Below, piece after piece: positions 23,511-34,089 of a DNA stretch of 64,000 nucleotides. Source of the stretch: Deroplatys truncata (Eukaryota; Arthropoda; Insecta; Mantodea; Mantidae); assembly GCA_030765065.1 (NCBI GenBank), contig CM060987.1, positions 76,995,833 through 77,059,832 on the forward strand, given 5' to 3'. Below the pieces are notes generated by a model. That model was not told the DNA's origin. It did no database searches and was given only the letters and a program-made list of their open reading frames with translations. The translations under genes were made by a program, and so were the position numbers. Positions within the stretch are counted from its first letter, which is position 1. Each line of letters starts with the position of its first letter.

Positions 23511-23514
23511 AGGC

Positions 23515-24245
23515 TTCAATTGTTTCCATTGAATTAGAGAGGAACGTTTCCATTTATATTTACTAGCATATAATAGACAGTCATTTTTGTTTGAGAATCT
23601 TCGCCAATTTTGATTGTTAACTGCAATTCAGAATTGCTGCAAAATCGAACTTCAATAGAAGGTACCCGAACATATTTTTTAAGAAAATTTTATACTAAAG
23701 CACACATATTTCATAAGGACAGCTAAAACTCAAGTCATTTAAAATATTATTAAACCTTTCTTTTCAGTTCTTATGCCATGTTATATTTTACGTAACTTAG
23801 TAACCAAGTGAGTGTTTAATGTAATAAATGTTAGCTTTTTTATTAATTATTTGTCATTATTGGTCTTTTTCTTTTTTTAAAAAAAGGCCACATTTTGTAA
23901 CTTTTAGGTCATCAATGCACTTTTTATTTCGTATCTTTATCAAATTAGGGTAGGGTGGGGGTATTTCCGACAGGTCAGCGTAACTTCTTGATTGAAAATA
24001 AAATGTTACAATGTACCGAGCATTCAAGTGAGCACACAAGTATTATGGCTCACGGTGGGCATAAATATCACCATCATTAATGACAATTCTAATGCTGGTG
24101 TAAAGTTATCAGAATTACCCGCCGAATTGGAAATGGAGAAATTCCGAGGGGAGAATTGGATATGACTATGGGGCAATTTGGATAACAATGAATACAGTAA
24201 ATAATAGCTTTGCTTTTGGATTTGAAACAAATTTATTCTAGAAAT
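23515..24245. other. No feature recognised
   Basis: AT-rich sequence, with short unsupported open frames on the minus strand at 23857-24230. Confidence 0.5.
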
Positions 24246-24247
24246 TA

Positions 24248-24297
24248 AAAATATATATATGGTGGTATTATAATATATATGTATATATATATATGGT
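24248..24297. repeat. (TA)n-rich block
   Basis: Two TA-rich runs separated by GGTGGTATTATA, next to the Penelope-like remnant. Confidence 0.7.
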
Positions 24298-24299
24298 TG

Positions 24300-25180
24300 A
24301 TTTTAATTATGAGTCGAAATAACGTTAAAAGCCTTCACTTACATCACAATAGTCACAGGATGGACGATCGTTTCAAGGCTGCTAAAGCCCCATCTTCAGC
24401 GTTTGGTAGTCGATTAAACTCATACTCCAAAACAAGGTGTGTATAACCCATGAAGATGAATGGGAGGACCTCAGGTGGTAGTTTCTGGAACTGCCAAAGG
24501 TGAATCAGAAAGCTGCTGTACTGCCCTCTCTTGGTGTCATGGAGACCTTGAAGTAGGATGGACTCCATATTCGTCTAATTTCTTCTGTGGTTGAACCAGA
24601 AGGCGATTGACGTTATCCAACGGCGGAATTTCCTAAATTTAAAACTTGTGGATTGTTTTTAATAATAAATATTTTTCCCAAGCATCCAAAAGGACTGCAT
24701 TATGTATGGGTTTTAGTAATTCAATATCTTGACCAATCTCGTGTTGATTATTCCAAAAGTGGTATGAAACAGCTGATTTGTCAGTTTGTTTAAGTTTGAT
24801 GTTTCTTTGCTCTTCTTTTAAGCGAATTGAGAGGTTACGTTTTGTTTTTCCAATGTAAAACTTGTCACAATGGTCACATTTTATTTTATAAATACAAGAA
24901 AGAGTTTTCTTATCTTTGATGTTAACAGTTGGCTTGTTTAACAAAGTGTTAAGATTGAATCTATTCTGTGTAGCTAAATTTATTCCATAGGTCTTAAAAA
25001 TATTTTCAAATTTCTTTAATAATTTAGGGTAATAAGTAGATTTTTAAGCAGTGAAGGCTGTTCTTTGATGTTGTTGAGAGTGCTGATCTCTTTTAATTGT
25101 TTTTTATATTTGTAGCGTTTTACCACATTGTTGATAGACATGGGATCAAAACCATTCTTTAGAAATTCTCAAATAGAACA
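24300..25180 (-). pseudogene. Penelope-like element, C-terminal part with GIY-YIG
   Basis: The minus-strand frame at 24639-24944 (101 codons) carries the Penelope-type GIY-YIG endonuclease: SCIYKIKCDHCDKFYIGKT, then RLKEEQRNIK and AVSYHFWNNQHEI. The upstream extension in broken frames (SINNVVKRYKYKKQLKEI, KTYGINLATQNRFNLN) fits the linker between reverse transcriptase and endonuclease. The tyrosine pair and the CxxC insert typical of arthropod Penelope endonucleases are present. The reverse transcriptase itself is missing, as expected for a 5'-truncated retroelement. Downstream minus-strand text to about 24350 is probably its 3' region. Confidence 0.75.
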
Positions 25181-25309
25181 AAATGATCAGACTAACAAAG
25201 GTAAAATCCTAGTGAATGTTAAAATAACTGTTCTTGCCTATACGTATGTTAACCTTATAACAGTAAGGAGGTATACAACTCTGTAATAAATTACACTTGA
25301 TTTGTTTCA

Positions 25310-25490
25310 TTTTGTATATAATATGTCCTTATTTTATTTTAAATGTTCTGTATACTATGTAATATTTATGTATATATGTAACTTTATTGTACATTTCCTT
25401 AACACGCATATAGTATTTGTATTTTATTTCAAATGTTCCATATTCTATGTAATATTTATGTTTATATATAATTTTTGTACATTTCCTTGA
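25310..25490. repeat. Tandem duplication, 88-bp period
   Basis: Two diverged copies of a stretch containing TATGTAATATTTATG and GTACATTTCCTT, offset by 88 bases. It underlies the 62-codon open frame here. Confidence 0.7.
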
Positions 25491-25541
25491 CTTGTTCTAT
25501 GTTCACAAGTCTTTATGGCTGCTAGTGAACTCACAGAATAC

Positions 25542-25567
25542 AATCTAATCTAATCTAATCTAATCTA
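25542..25567. repeat. (AATCT)n microsatellite
   Basis: Five copies of a pentanucleotide at the end of a 25.3-25.57 kb AT-rich block. It could be a retroelement tail. The motif is not the insect telomere repeat. Confidence 0.85.
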
Positions 25568-25569
25568 AG

Positions 25570-28500
25570 GCTGTCTGTTGAATGTGTTTAGATTCTTTCC
25601 AGTATTCTTGTTTAGATAGAGGTAAGTTGACAAGTATATGAATAAGGCTCTGAAAAACAGCATATTGATGTTGTACAGGGTTGCAAGAATTATTCTTGAT
25701 GTAATTGTCAACTATTTTTCGTACTATATTACTACATGCTATGAATGTGGTACCAAAATTAAAAGAACTATATATCCAAATGATCTGTTAGACTTTTTGT
25801 AATTTTTCCCCTTTTCTGCAAATTCGCCAAAATTGCGGGAAAGCTAACCGAAAACTTTTCAGGCACCGCCAACATCGTAAGGTCGAGCATCTTTCAGTTC
25901 GAAAATAACTCTACCATAAAAATACGTTGCTCGGTGATGCGATCCATAGCGCTTGTAACTTAACTGAACAAAATGTAACCATGTGACCTCGTCGTAAGTT
26001 TCAAATTGAATCGTAGTATAGTTCCTGAGGCAACCACTAGACCATAAAATATTTGTCTCCCAGGCTTTGCTCTTGACTACAGTACATGAGGTTTAAGTTG
26101 AAACATGACCATTTTGACGCTACCTGACCGGTCTAGGAGACGGGGGTGCGCTAATGACGGCCCAAGTGCTGAGAAACCCTGTTACCCTGCACTGTTTAGT
26201 CTCTCAGTACAGTTGTACTTGTTGCCATTGCGCTTTTGGCAGTGAAATATGGAAACTATCCTGGCCCTTGCTTCGCTAACTTTCATATTGTTACAAGCGG
26301 GTGTTGGTTGTTCTCTTCTAAATTTTATGTTTCAACCTACTCAGATTTTAAATAGTAAGTTTTTTCAATAGTAAAGGTTTTGAAATTAGACAATTAAGGA
26401 TTACCAACTGTCGTGAGGAATATAGTGCTATCTCTACTTTCTATGTTTCAACTTAAAGTATATGCACTATAGATGGGGCATATGCGCTGTTCTCGAAGCC
26501 ATCCTTTGAGTTACCCACAAGAGCACTTCAAGATAAGGTTCACTGATTAGGGGTTAGATTTAAAATATACATTTAAATGTAGTAGCGCTAAGTTGTGCAT
26601 AAATTCAATCATCCATTGTTGAAAGCAAGAACAAGTTTATTTTTGTTCAGTTGTATTTAAGTGCGTTTTACTAAAAGTGGGTAAAAGACAATTTATGTAT
26701 GATTTAAAAAGTTGTGCAGCAAGCCAGAATAGAATTGAAGCAAAGTTTGCCGTATTACTTTTAAATTGTTTTATTGCATGTCCCCAAAGTACGCCTTTCA
26801 ATTCTGATATTAGATGGGCGATTTTCAACGTATGATATGGTAATATTAATACTTAAGTTTCATTTGTCATGAAAGTAGAGTCAAAATAGCATATTGATGA
26901 TCGCAAGTATATTGACAAAGTGCTAAAATGACATTTTATTTTGCAAGTAGAGTTTTTATAAAATGGGGAGATTCTGTATGTCTGGTAGCAAATTAATATA
27001 ATTTTTATCATGTATTTTTAACGGACCTTAACTTATAAAAGAAATCCGCTAATATTTTACAGTTTATAGAAAATATTTTTGGCATTGTAGAAATCGTCCA
27101 TATTTCTATCATTTGTATGATTCAACGCCACTCATATGGATCTTATCTCTCTGTTTGATTTCCATGTTCTAAGATATGAGACAGAGCATGCACAATGATA
27201 AGTTGGATGTGATATTGGTTTTTGTAGCTGTCCGACATTAATTCGTGCTGCGTGATATTGTACAAAATATTATATTGCCTTCTGGACATTTTTACTAATG
27301 TAGCTAAAGCTACCCTCGCCGCAGCTAATAAAATCTCTTCTGGCTTGTTTAAATCCGTATTCATGTTATCGCCATTACCGAATCGCGCATTGATTGTCAT
27401 TTATTTGGTGTCATTAACAGATGATCTGTATAACCCATGAAACATCTTTAACTAAGGGAAGTCCTCCGAAGTGTTGAACATGAAAGAATAAAGTATAAAC
27501 AAGATCCCTACACATATAAGTATGTTATGTTCACTAATAACGTAATACAATAAAAATAGACATTTCCTTTGGTATGTGTAGTTAGTATTCAGATAAGTAG
27601 ATTTAATGAGCATTTGGTTGGTATGACAATCAAAATTGATAACATTGGAGTGTTATATGACACTGAGTTTTAGAATACAACATGTCAGTTTAAGCAACCT
27701 GTGTTAGATGATACCAGTTTTACTGTGAACGTAAAAAAGAGCCCTTTACTCTTTTCCGCTGGGTGAGATTCTACTGCTCAAGATAATAAAAGAAAGAAAG
27801 AAAAAAGAGGTATGCATATCTTTCTGACTACTCAGTGGAGAGAATAATCGTACCAAGCCACAAGAAAAGTGAAAAAGTTTTCTTTAGGTATAACATTATG
27901 AATTCAAGGTGTAGGCAACAGATTATTTAAATACTCCTGCATGTATTATCCCTTCTTCCCCATTCCTTTTCTTTTTCTCGCTGCACGCTGTTCATCCCGA
28001 AATAAACTGCTTAATTATGCCCAAACTCCATCCTTTTACTGTTCAATCAGTCTGCTTCTCCAGCTATGTAAATCAGCGATAACAAGAAGATCCCTTGCGT
28101 ATAACCAAATTCATCATGTTCTGGTTCACCACCCAGTATCAACAAGATGTGAAACACCCATTCTATCTATAATTGAATTCTGTCAGACTGCTTCAGACAA
28201 ATACAACACCTCGTCCATAGTTACTGTGAGTCAACGCACTCGATGTTTATCCCTACCACAGATTTTTCGACGTTTCCTTTCAACACTCCTTTTATTCATC
28301 ATGGGCAGGAAAAATTAGTACATCAAGCAGTTTATTTCAATTCCAGGTTCAAGAATCAGCCTACATTTATGGTATTTCAGAGTTTTGAGAGCAAGTTCAC
28401 GCAGCTGGAAAGAGATTGAGTGCAAGCAAAGGGGTGGAACCCAGTAACTTTGCCGCTGTATCTTCAGATTTTCTTCACTTTTTTCTCCAGTGAACTGTCA

Positions 28501-28680
28501 TAGACTTGGTTCCCTTCCACTCTTCCCCCTTTCCCCTGTAACATTTCAAGCAGTCCCCAGCATCTACCACATGGAGTGCATTTTAGTGAATTCCATTATC
28601 GAGACTACGGAAGTAGAGATTATGTGCCCTCAGTGATTACACTTAATAGAAAATACATATCCTCAGAAATATACCGTGTG
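25570..28680. other. No gene recognised
   Basis: Three kilobases without a recognisable domain. The 125-codon frame at 27941-28318 (plus) has no known motif, average AT composition and no splice-like context, so I do not call it. The minus frame at 27143-27400 is likewise unrecognised. No inverted ends were seen. Confidence 0.4.
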
Positions 28681-29460
28681 AGTGCTTTAAGATGAACCCG
28701 CTCACCGGCTATATGCATAGCAGGCTGCACTGCAGTGACTCCGGTATTTTTACGATGTTCAATTGGCGGCACATAAAGCGTTCGAGGTTACCTTTATCAG
28801 TTGTGTTTCAGTTGCTGCTGTGTTCGTGCTGTAAAGTGAGTTAACATTGTGCATCAAAGATGAATCCGTGTTGTGTGTGATTTGTTTAAGAGTGTTAATG
28901 TCTTGTTATTAGTACACTGTAATGCTTGCCCACAAATTCGCGCTTGAACAACGAATTTTTATGTGCGATACATACGTAAAAACCGAATCACATATTGTAG
29001 GTAATTTGAGGAGAAATTTTCTGGTGTTACAGTTCCAGGTAGAGAAGCTTTTAGACGTTTGATTAAAAAGTTTAGGACAACGGGATCGCTAAACGCTAAA
29101 ACAAAGAATCGAAAACGAAAAGTTCTAACGGAGGAAAAAATTACGTAATTGGTGCATCCATATCTTTCGACCCTAAGATAAGATTTATAGAACAATCGCC
29201 CACACCATAGACGAACTTAAGGACAAATAAAAACAGAAACTATGAACTTTTTGCAAGAAGAACTTACGCGTATGAATGGAGATTTCATCCGAAGATGCCA
29301 GGAATGTCTTCACGCAGATGGACACTACTTTCAACACCACCTATTACAACGTTAGTACATGTTACTATCACTCGTGAGTAAGTAACACGGGAGTTAACGA
29401 ATGAAAACCCCCAGTGTAATAGTCAATGTGCGGAGCATGCATACCGCGATCCTTAACCTC
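28680..29460 (+). mobile_element. Internally deleted Tc1/mariner-type element
   Basis: The interior holds a transposase N-terminus (about 28931-29160) joined almost directly to a transposase C-terminus (about 29240-29345), with the catalytic core missing. Possible diverged inverted ends flank it: TATGCATAGCAGGCTGCAC near 28712 against the complement of TGTGCGGAGCATGCATA near 29430. The ends are too diverged to fix, and no target duplication was identified. Confidence 0.5.
28931..29345 (+). pseudogene. Transposase N- and C-terminal pieces (DUF4817 family)
   Basis: FALEQRIFMCDTYVKTESHIV followed by VPGREAFRRLIKKF, TTGSLNAKTKNRKRKVLTEEK is the DUF4817-type DNA-binding part of an insect Tc1/mariner-like transposase, in two frames. 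After about 80 bases comes EELTRMNGDFIRRCQECLHADG, the usual last residues of the same protein. The DDE domain of about 200 residues is absent. This internal deletion is typical of non-autonomous derivatives. Confidence 0.7.
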
Positions 29461-29485
29461 CCCATAAAACGATCGCACCGTAGTA

Positions 29486-30704
29486 CGAGGTTCAATCAGT
29501 AATGCCTCATATTTTTGTTTTCTTGAACTATCTTAGTCATGTAAAGAATTTGATTTTCACGCAACTCCTCAAACCTTCTCCACTCCACTCCAATAGCAAT
29601 TTCCTACGTCGACCGGTGCTTGTTGAAAAATGGCTGACATGGATGTTTGTATTAGACAGCGTTCTGTCATCGAATTCTTGAATGCGGAAGGTGAAATGTC
29701 CATTCGCATTCATAAAAGGTTCACAAAGTGAAACAGTGCATGTCAGCACGGTTAGAAGAGAGGTTCCTCACTGTAAGGAAGCTGAAGGGCCAACACCGTT
29801 GGCTGATGAATAGCGCAGCTGCAGACCTGTAACTGCAGTGACTCCACACAACGTTGAGTGAGCGGATGAGATCATTCGAGATGACCGTCGGGTAACAACG
29901 GATGAATTGTGTCGCATCAAGCCCTTCAGTAAAGGCAGTGTGGTGACGATTATTCATGAACTGGGGTACTCAAAAGTTTGTTCACGGTGCGTACCCCGAA
30001 TAAGGAGACAGGAAAAACAATAGCTTCCGAACACTTGCAGCGCTCCGATTTGGAGGGGGACGAGTTCCTGGACAAAATGGTGATTGGAGACAAATTGTGG
30101 GTTCATTTGTTGAACCAGAATCAAACACAGTCCATGGAATGGCATCACACAACCTCACTGCGGAAGAAACAATTCAAAACTGTGCCTTTGACAGGAAAAG
30201 TGACGGCGACCGTGTTTTGGGACTCAGAGGATGTGATTCTGGTTGATTTTTGTAGCATGGTTGTGCAATACGTCGGCCCCCTCAGAAGGCTTAAAGCACG
30301 TTTTCAGCGAGTTCGCCCAACAGAAGCTATGGCGGATGTTCTGCTTTTGCATGACAATGCAAAACCACACACCAGTTGTCTCTAATTGTGAGCAAAGGAT
30401 GGGAAGACTTGCCTCATCTCCCATACAGCCCTGACTTAGCACTATAAGATTTCCATCTGTTTGGGTCACCAAAGGAAGCGCATAAGGGATTTACTTTCAA
30501 GATGTAGAGGACGTGAAAACACCTGCGCGTCAATGGCTTCGGAAGTAAAAGGTGGACTAAAACTGTAAGAAAGGGCAGGGATTACATTAAAAAGTGACAA
30601 TTTAATCCTGTGCTGTGGTTTTCATGCTGTGTAATCAAAGTTTAAGTTTCTTGCAATTTACAAGAGAGAAAAAATAGCGGGCAGTAGTAATTGACTGACC
30701 CTCA
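29486..30704 (+). mobile_element. mariner element, decayed
   Basis: Diverged inverted ends, CGAGGTTCAATCAGTAATG on the left and TGAGGGTCAGTCAATTACT on the right (complement), are flanked by TA at 29484-29485 and 30705-30706. The span of 1219 bp and the DD34D-type transposase inside fit a mariner. It lies directly after the deleted element at 28680-29460. Confidence 0.75.
29630..30620 (+). pseudogene. mariner transposase (DD34D type), broken
   Basis: The start MADMDVCIRQRSVIEFLNAEGE matches the N-terminus of one mariner group (normally 'KQRYVIEFLNAEGE'). After a stretch of stops (29730-29960) the frame at 29978-30385 reads FLDKMVIGDKLWVHL (first Asp retained, with the following Glu changed to Lys), QSMEWHHTTS, KVTATVFWDSEDVILVDF and LLHDNAKPHTS (second Asp). 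Another frame gives LPYSPDLAL-DFHLFG (third Asp region). It cannot be active because of multiple stops and frameshifts. Confidence 0.8.
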
Positions 30705-30706
30705 TA

Positions 30707-31260
30707 AGTTGGTGCAAGTAGTGATCCTCAGCTTGAAATGTATCTCATCAGCTTGAATATTGCAGACCGAGTAATCGTAGTTTCATTTGCACATATGAGG
30801 TGTGCAATCATCTACTGAAACAAGCACTAAAACAATTAAGCCACACTTGGTTATTCACCATGAAAGCGACATCCATCGATTTTCTGTTAATACAACTTGT
30901 ATGTCAAGTACCTTGGTATCTCGTTTTTATATTTACATACAACCTTTTGCCACTGTGTTATGCTTTTCATTAGTTACACAGGTCATTGTTCTTCTACATA
31001 TTAATTCACCTTATGCATTTGTTATCCAGACATTTAAATCTGTGTCTCCGTCATTTATGCAAACAAGATTAACCATACTGTTATTTATTATCGCTCGAAT
31101 TGTTCCTTTCAATTATATTTGCTTTGTATATTTTCAAATGTTTCAAATGTTTTCCATTGATTTTACACTGTTTTATTTTTACATACGTCGTTTTGTATTT
31201 ATGTCTGAATCTGCCCTAACATTACTTAGTACATAGGTAGATACAGAAATAATACAGTTG
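30707..31260. other. Unrecognised hydrophobic open frame region
   Basis: A 144-codon plus-strand frame (30802-31236) is rich in Phe, Ile and Leu and could form membrane segments, but it matches no family I know. The region is T-rich, which favours chance hydrophobic frames. It has no clear splice signals and is not called as a gene. Confidence 0.3.
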
Positions 31261-31269
31261 TTTCAGACA

Positions 31270-33560
31270 GGTTAGTAAACTGGCTTGGACATCATTTCCA
31301 AAAGGTAGAAGGGGCCGTATCCTGCAATTAGCTCAGGCACAAGCTGGAATATTATCAGATTCTGAAATAACTGCTGATCGTATCAATTCAAATCTAAAGG
31401 CCAAGGTAAAGACAAAAAGACCAAGAAAATTGAAACCCTAAATATTTCATTCCACTTTACAGCTCCACAGTAAAATAGAAGGAAGAAGGAATTTTTAAAG
31501 AAGAAAATAATAGTATTTCGCTTAAGAACACAGATCACGACACTGACACTGAAAGCAGAGATGGAGGTATAGACAAAGAGGAGAGTGGATTGAAAATATT
31601 ATAGATAGCAGTAATTGTATTTCAGCTACTAATACTATCAACATAGAGGGGGGAGAGGACAGTGAAGGACGAAGAGAAAAAGAAGCAAGGAACAAGTTCC
31701 CCAACGCAGTTCAGGTGTGCGAGATTGAGAATAAGGAAAATGGATGTAAAGGAAAAGAGGAGCAGAGGGTAGAAAATATATGCATTTCACCTTACAATGA
31801 CACTGACTTTGGAAATGAGAGAAAAGGATATGCAGCACAAGGTGGAATTGAAATAGTATACAAAGGAGACCTAGTTCACCTCGAAGCCATGACTGCAATT
31901 TCTCTTAACCAGATGACCTTGATGAAAAGGATTTGGTTGCTGAAGTGTGGCTTCAAAGCTCAGGTTCTGAGTATAGCTTATCAGAATGTAAAACCCCACC
32001 TCTGGAAGAGGTTCCAGAATGCCAAGGCAAGACTTCAAAGAAAGCCCTACGTTGGCTTAAAAAAATCCTTCGGAAAGTAGCAAGGAAAAAGATGAAAAGG
32101 ATGAATGTAGATGCAATGGCCATCCAACAGTTTCAAAGGGACCAAGGCAAACGTTTCAGCGTTCTGAAATAAGCGAAAATCAACGGCAAGAAGTGATCAC
32201 TACATTCTGGAATTTGACTTCAGGGAGGAAAAAAGGTTTATGTGAACAGGTCTAGTGTTACATTCTTCACCAAAACATAGGAGAAATATCACCATAAAAG
32301 AATTATCTCGTAAGCAAGTTGGTATCAAATATACCTTAACGTTAACGAGAACTCAGGTGAACAAGTGAAAAAGCATATATGCAAATAAATGTTCTCGCAA
32401 CACTGAGCAGTGGCAAAAAGTCTGTTAGATCTTGGGTTCTGAAGAGAAATCCTCCAATCTATTCTTTAAACGAGAGAGTGGAAAAGATTGTGGATCTGTT
32501 TGCTCTATGAATGTGGAAGCGTTTTCCGAAAAATTGCCCAAAGTCGAATACCACTACTGCAGGTTATCAAGCAGAAAGCTCTATTTAGAACCTGCTTGGG
32601 AAATTTACAGACATCTTTCCACGAAGTTCCTTGAAAGCTGCCGAGAGGAAAGCAAACAATGAGCATCATAGTGAACCTTCATGAAGGTCTTCATGAGAAT
32701 GAATGTGGACATTTTTGTCGCAAAAAGATCATTCTAATCAATGGATCATAGGTACAAATTGTCACATGAAAGAAGAAGACTACCAAATCCATTTTCAGAA
32801 AAGCAGCGAGGCCGTCCTAAAAAAGAAAGACAAAACTGCTGCAACACAAAACAAGAAATTGTGTACCTCTACAGTCGACATTCAGGCTGTTCTCCTATAT
32901 CCCGGATTGAATACTTTTACTAAGTATTATAAAACAAAGCTCAAAGTGCACAACCTGTCAATCTATGATCTCCATTTCCAAGACGTAAGTTGCTTCTTAT
33001 GGTATGAGGTAAACGGGAGCTCAGTCAGCGACGTTTTGCATCCATCACGACAAAATTTATAAAGAGTGAAGTTGTAAAACAAACATATGGAGTGTTGCGT
33101 GTTGTTATCAAATTCTAAACGTAAAGATATCCAATGCATTTGTAGAATTGGCCATGGGACAAAACATAACAATAGAACAAAAATACCTTGAGGTTGGTCA
33201 TACTCAAATAGAGGTGAATTCAGTTCATAGTACAAATGAACGAAAACATGTCAGAAAGTGAGAAATTTATAATCTCCGCATTACCTACATATAATTAGGT
33301 CAACAAGAGAAAAGTCATCTCCTTACAATGTAACATCGCTGTGGTAAAATGATTTCCATCTGTATCGCTATACTGTTTATTTTAGTATCAAACCAGGAAA
33401 AAAGAAGAGTCCCATGTGTAAATGATATCTGTGCCCTGCAGTACACACCCCAAGGAATCATAATGTACAAGCTTCAATTTTCTGATGTCTGGATTTAGTG
33501 TCAAATCACCCCAGATCTGTAACAGGCCCATTTCATCATGCTCCTCTTTACACTGAACAC
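31270..33560 (+). pseudogene. Decayed insect transposon protein, multi-frame
   Basis: Successive frames give one recognisable protein order. KLAWTSFPKGRRGRILQLAQ near 31275 and KEEQ/KNICI-type charged linkers to 32180 come first. HYCRLSSRKLYLEPAWEIY near 32555 and KKDKTAATQNKKLCTSTVDIQAVL near 32820 follow. YYKTKLKVHNLSIYDL near 32925, MGQNITIEQKYLEVGHTQIE near 33150 and LQYTPQGIIMYKLQFSDVW near 33430 complete the series. This order (HYCR..S.K.YLEP, then D-Q-AV, YYKTKL-HNFT-YNL, VGHTQME-DS-HS) is a repeated protein family in insect genomes that I regard as transposon-derived. The 'VDIQAV' Asp and 'GHTQ' motifs may belong to an RNase H-like catalytic fold; that is inference. Frameshifts and stops rule out function. 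Confidence 0.6.
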
Positions 33561-33564
33561 AACA

Positions 33565-34085
33565 AAGACTGAACATTTCAAGAACTAAAGACATTGATTG
33601 CTTTTGACTAACTTTCCTTCTATGACAGCCTTATTCTCTGTTGAATTAAACTGAGTATACCAAAACCAAATTGTTTGTGTTAACATAGCGGTTTTTCAAT
33701 ACACGTTTACAGAGGAACTTGTGCTTTCATTGTTCTCACTTATTTCGCATGACACCTCCTTTGCAGCTATAAATCATATTATGTTACCATTAGGTAGCTA
33801 TTATTAAGAAAACATATACGTTATGTTTATGAAATGTAACAATTAGTAAAACGAAATTAAAAAGACTAACATATTTGAAACATAATAGGCTTTATGTACT
33901 CTCACAAAGTATTTTAACATTTACAATCGAAGGCAAACGAACAAACGTGCTTTATGGTTCTGCTAAGAAGTTAAGAAATCACAATACCACTTATTCACTA
34001 TCACGGATGTTAAAGCTGATCCTAAACACGTTTGTAGAAATACTGTAACCCAGCCTTCATTATCCAACTTGTCGATGAAGTGTAA
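33565..34085. other. No feature recognised
   Basis: AT-rich spacer between the transposon pseudogene and the satellite array. Confidence 0.5.
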
Positions 34086-34089
34086 TACT

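Noticed and set aside
25542-25567. Possible telomere-type repeat
   Set aside because: The motif is AATCT, not the insect TTAGG/CCTAA repeat, and it is short.
27941-28318. 125-codon open frame
   Set aside because: No recognisable domain, ordinary AT-rich composition and no splice or promoter signals.
30802-31236. 144-codon hydrophobic frame, considered as a chemoreceptor or mitochondrial insert
   Set aside because: The sequence is T-rich, giving hydrophobic residues by chance, and it matches no receptor or mitochondrial gene pattern I know.
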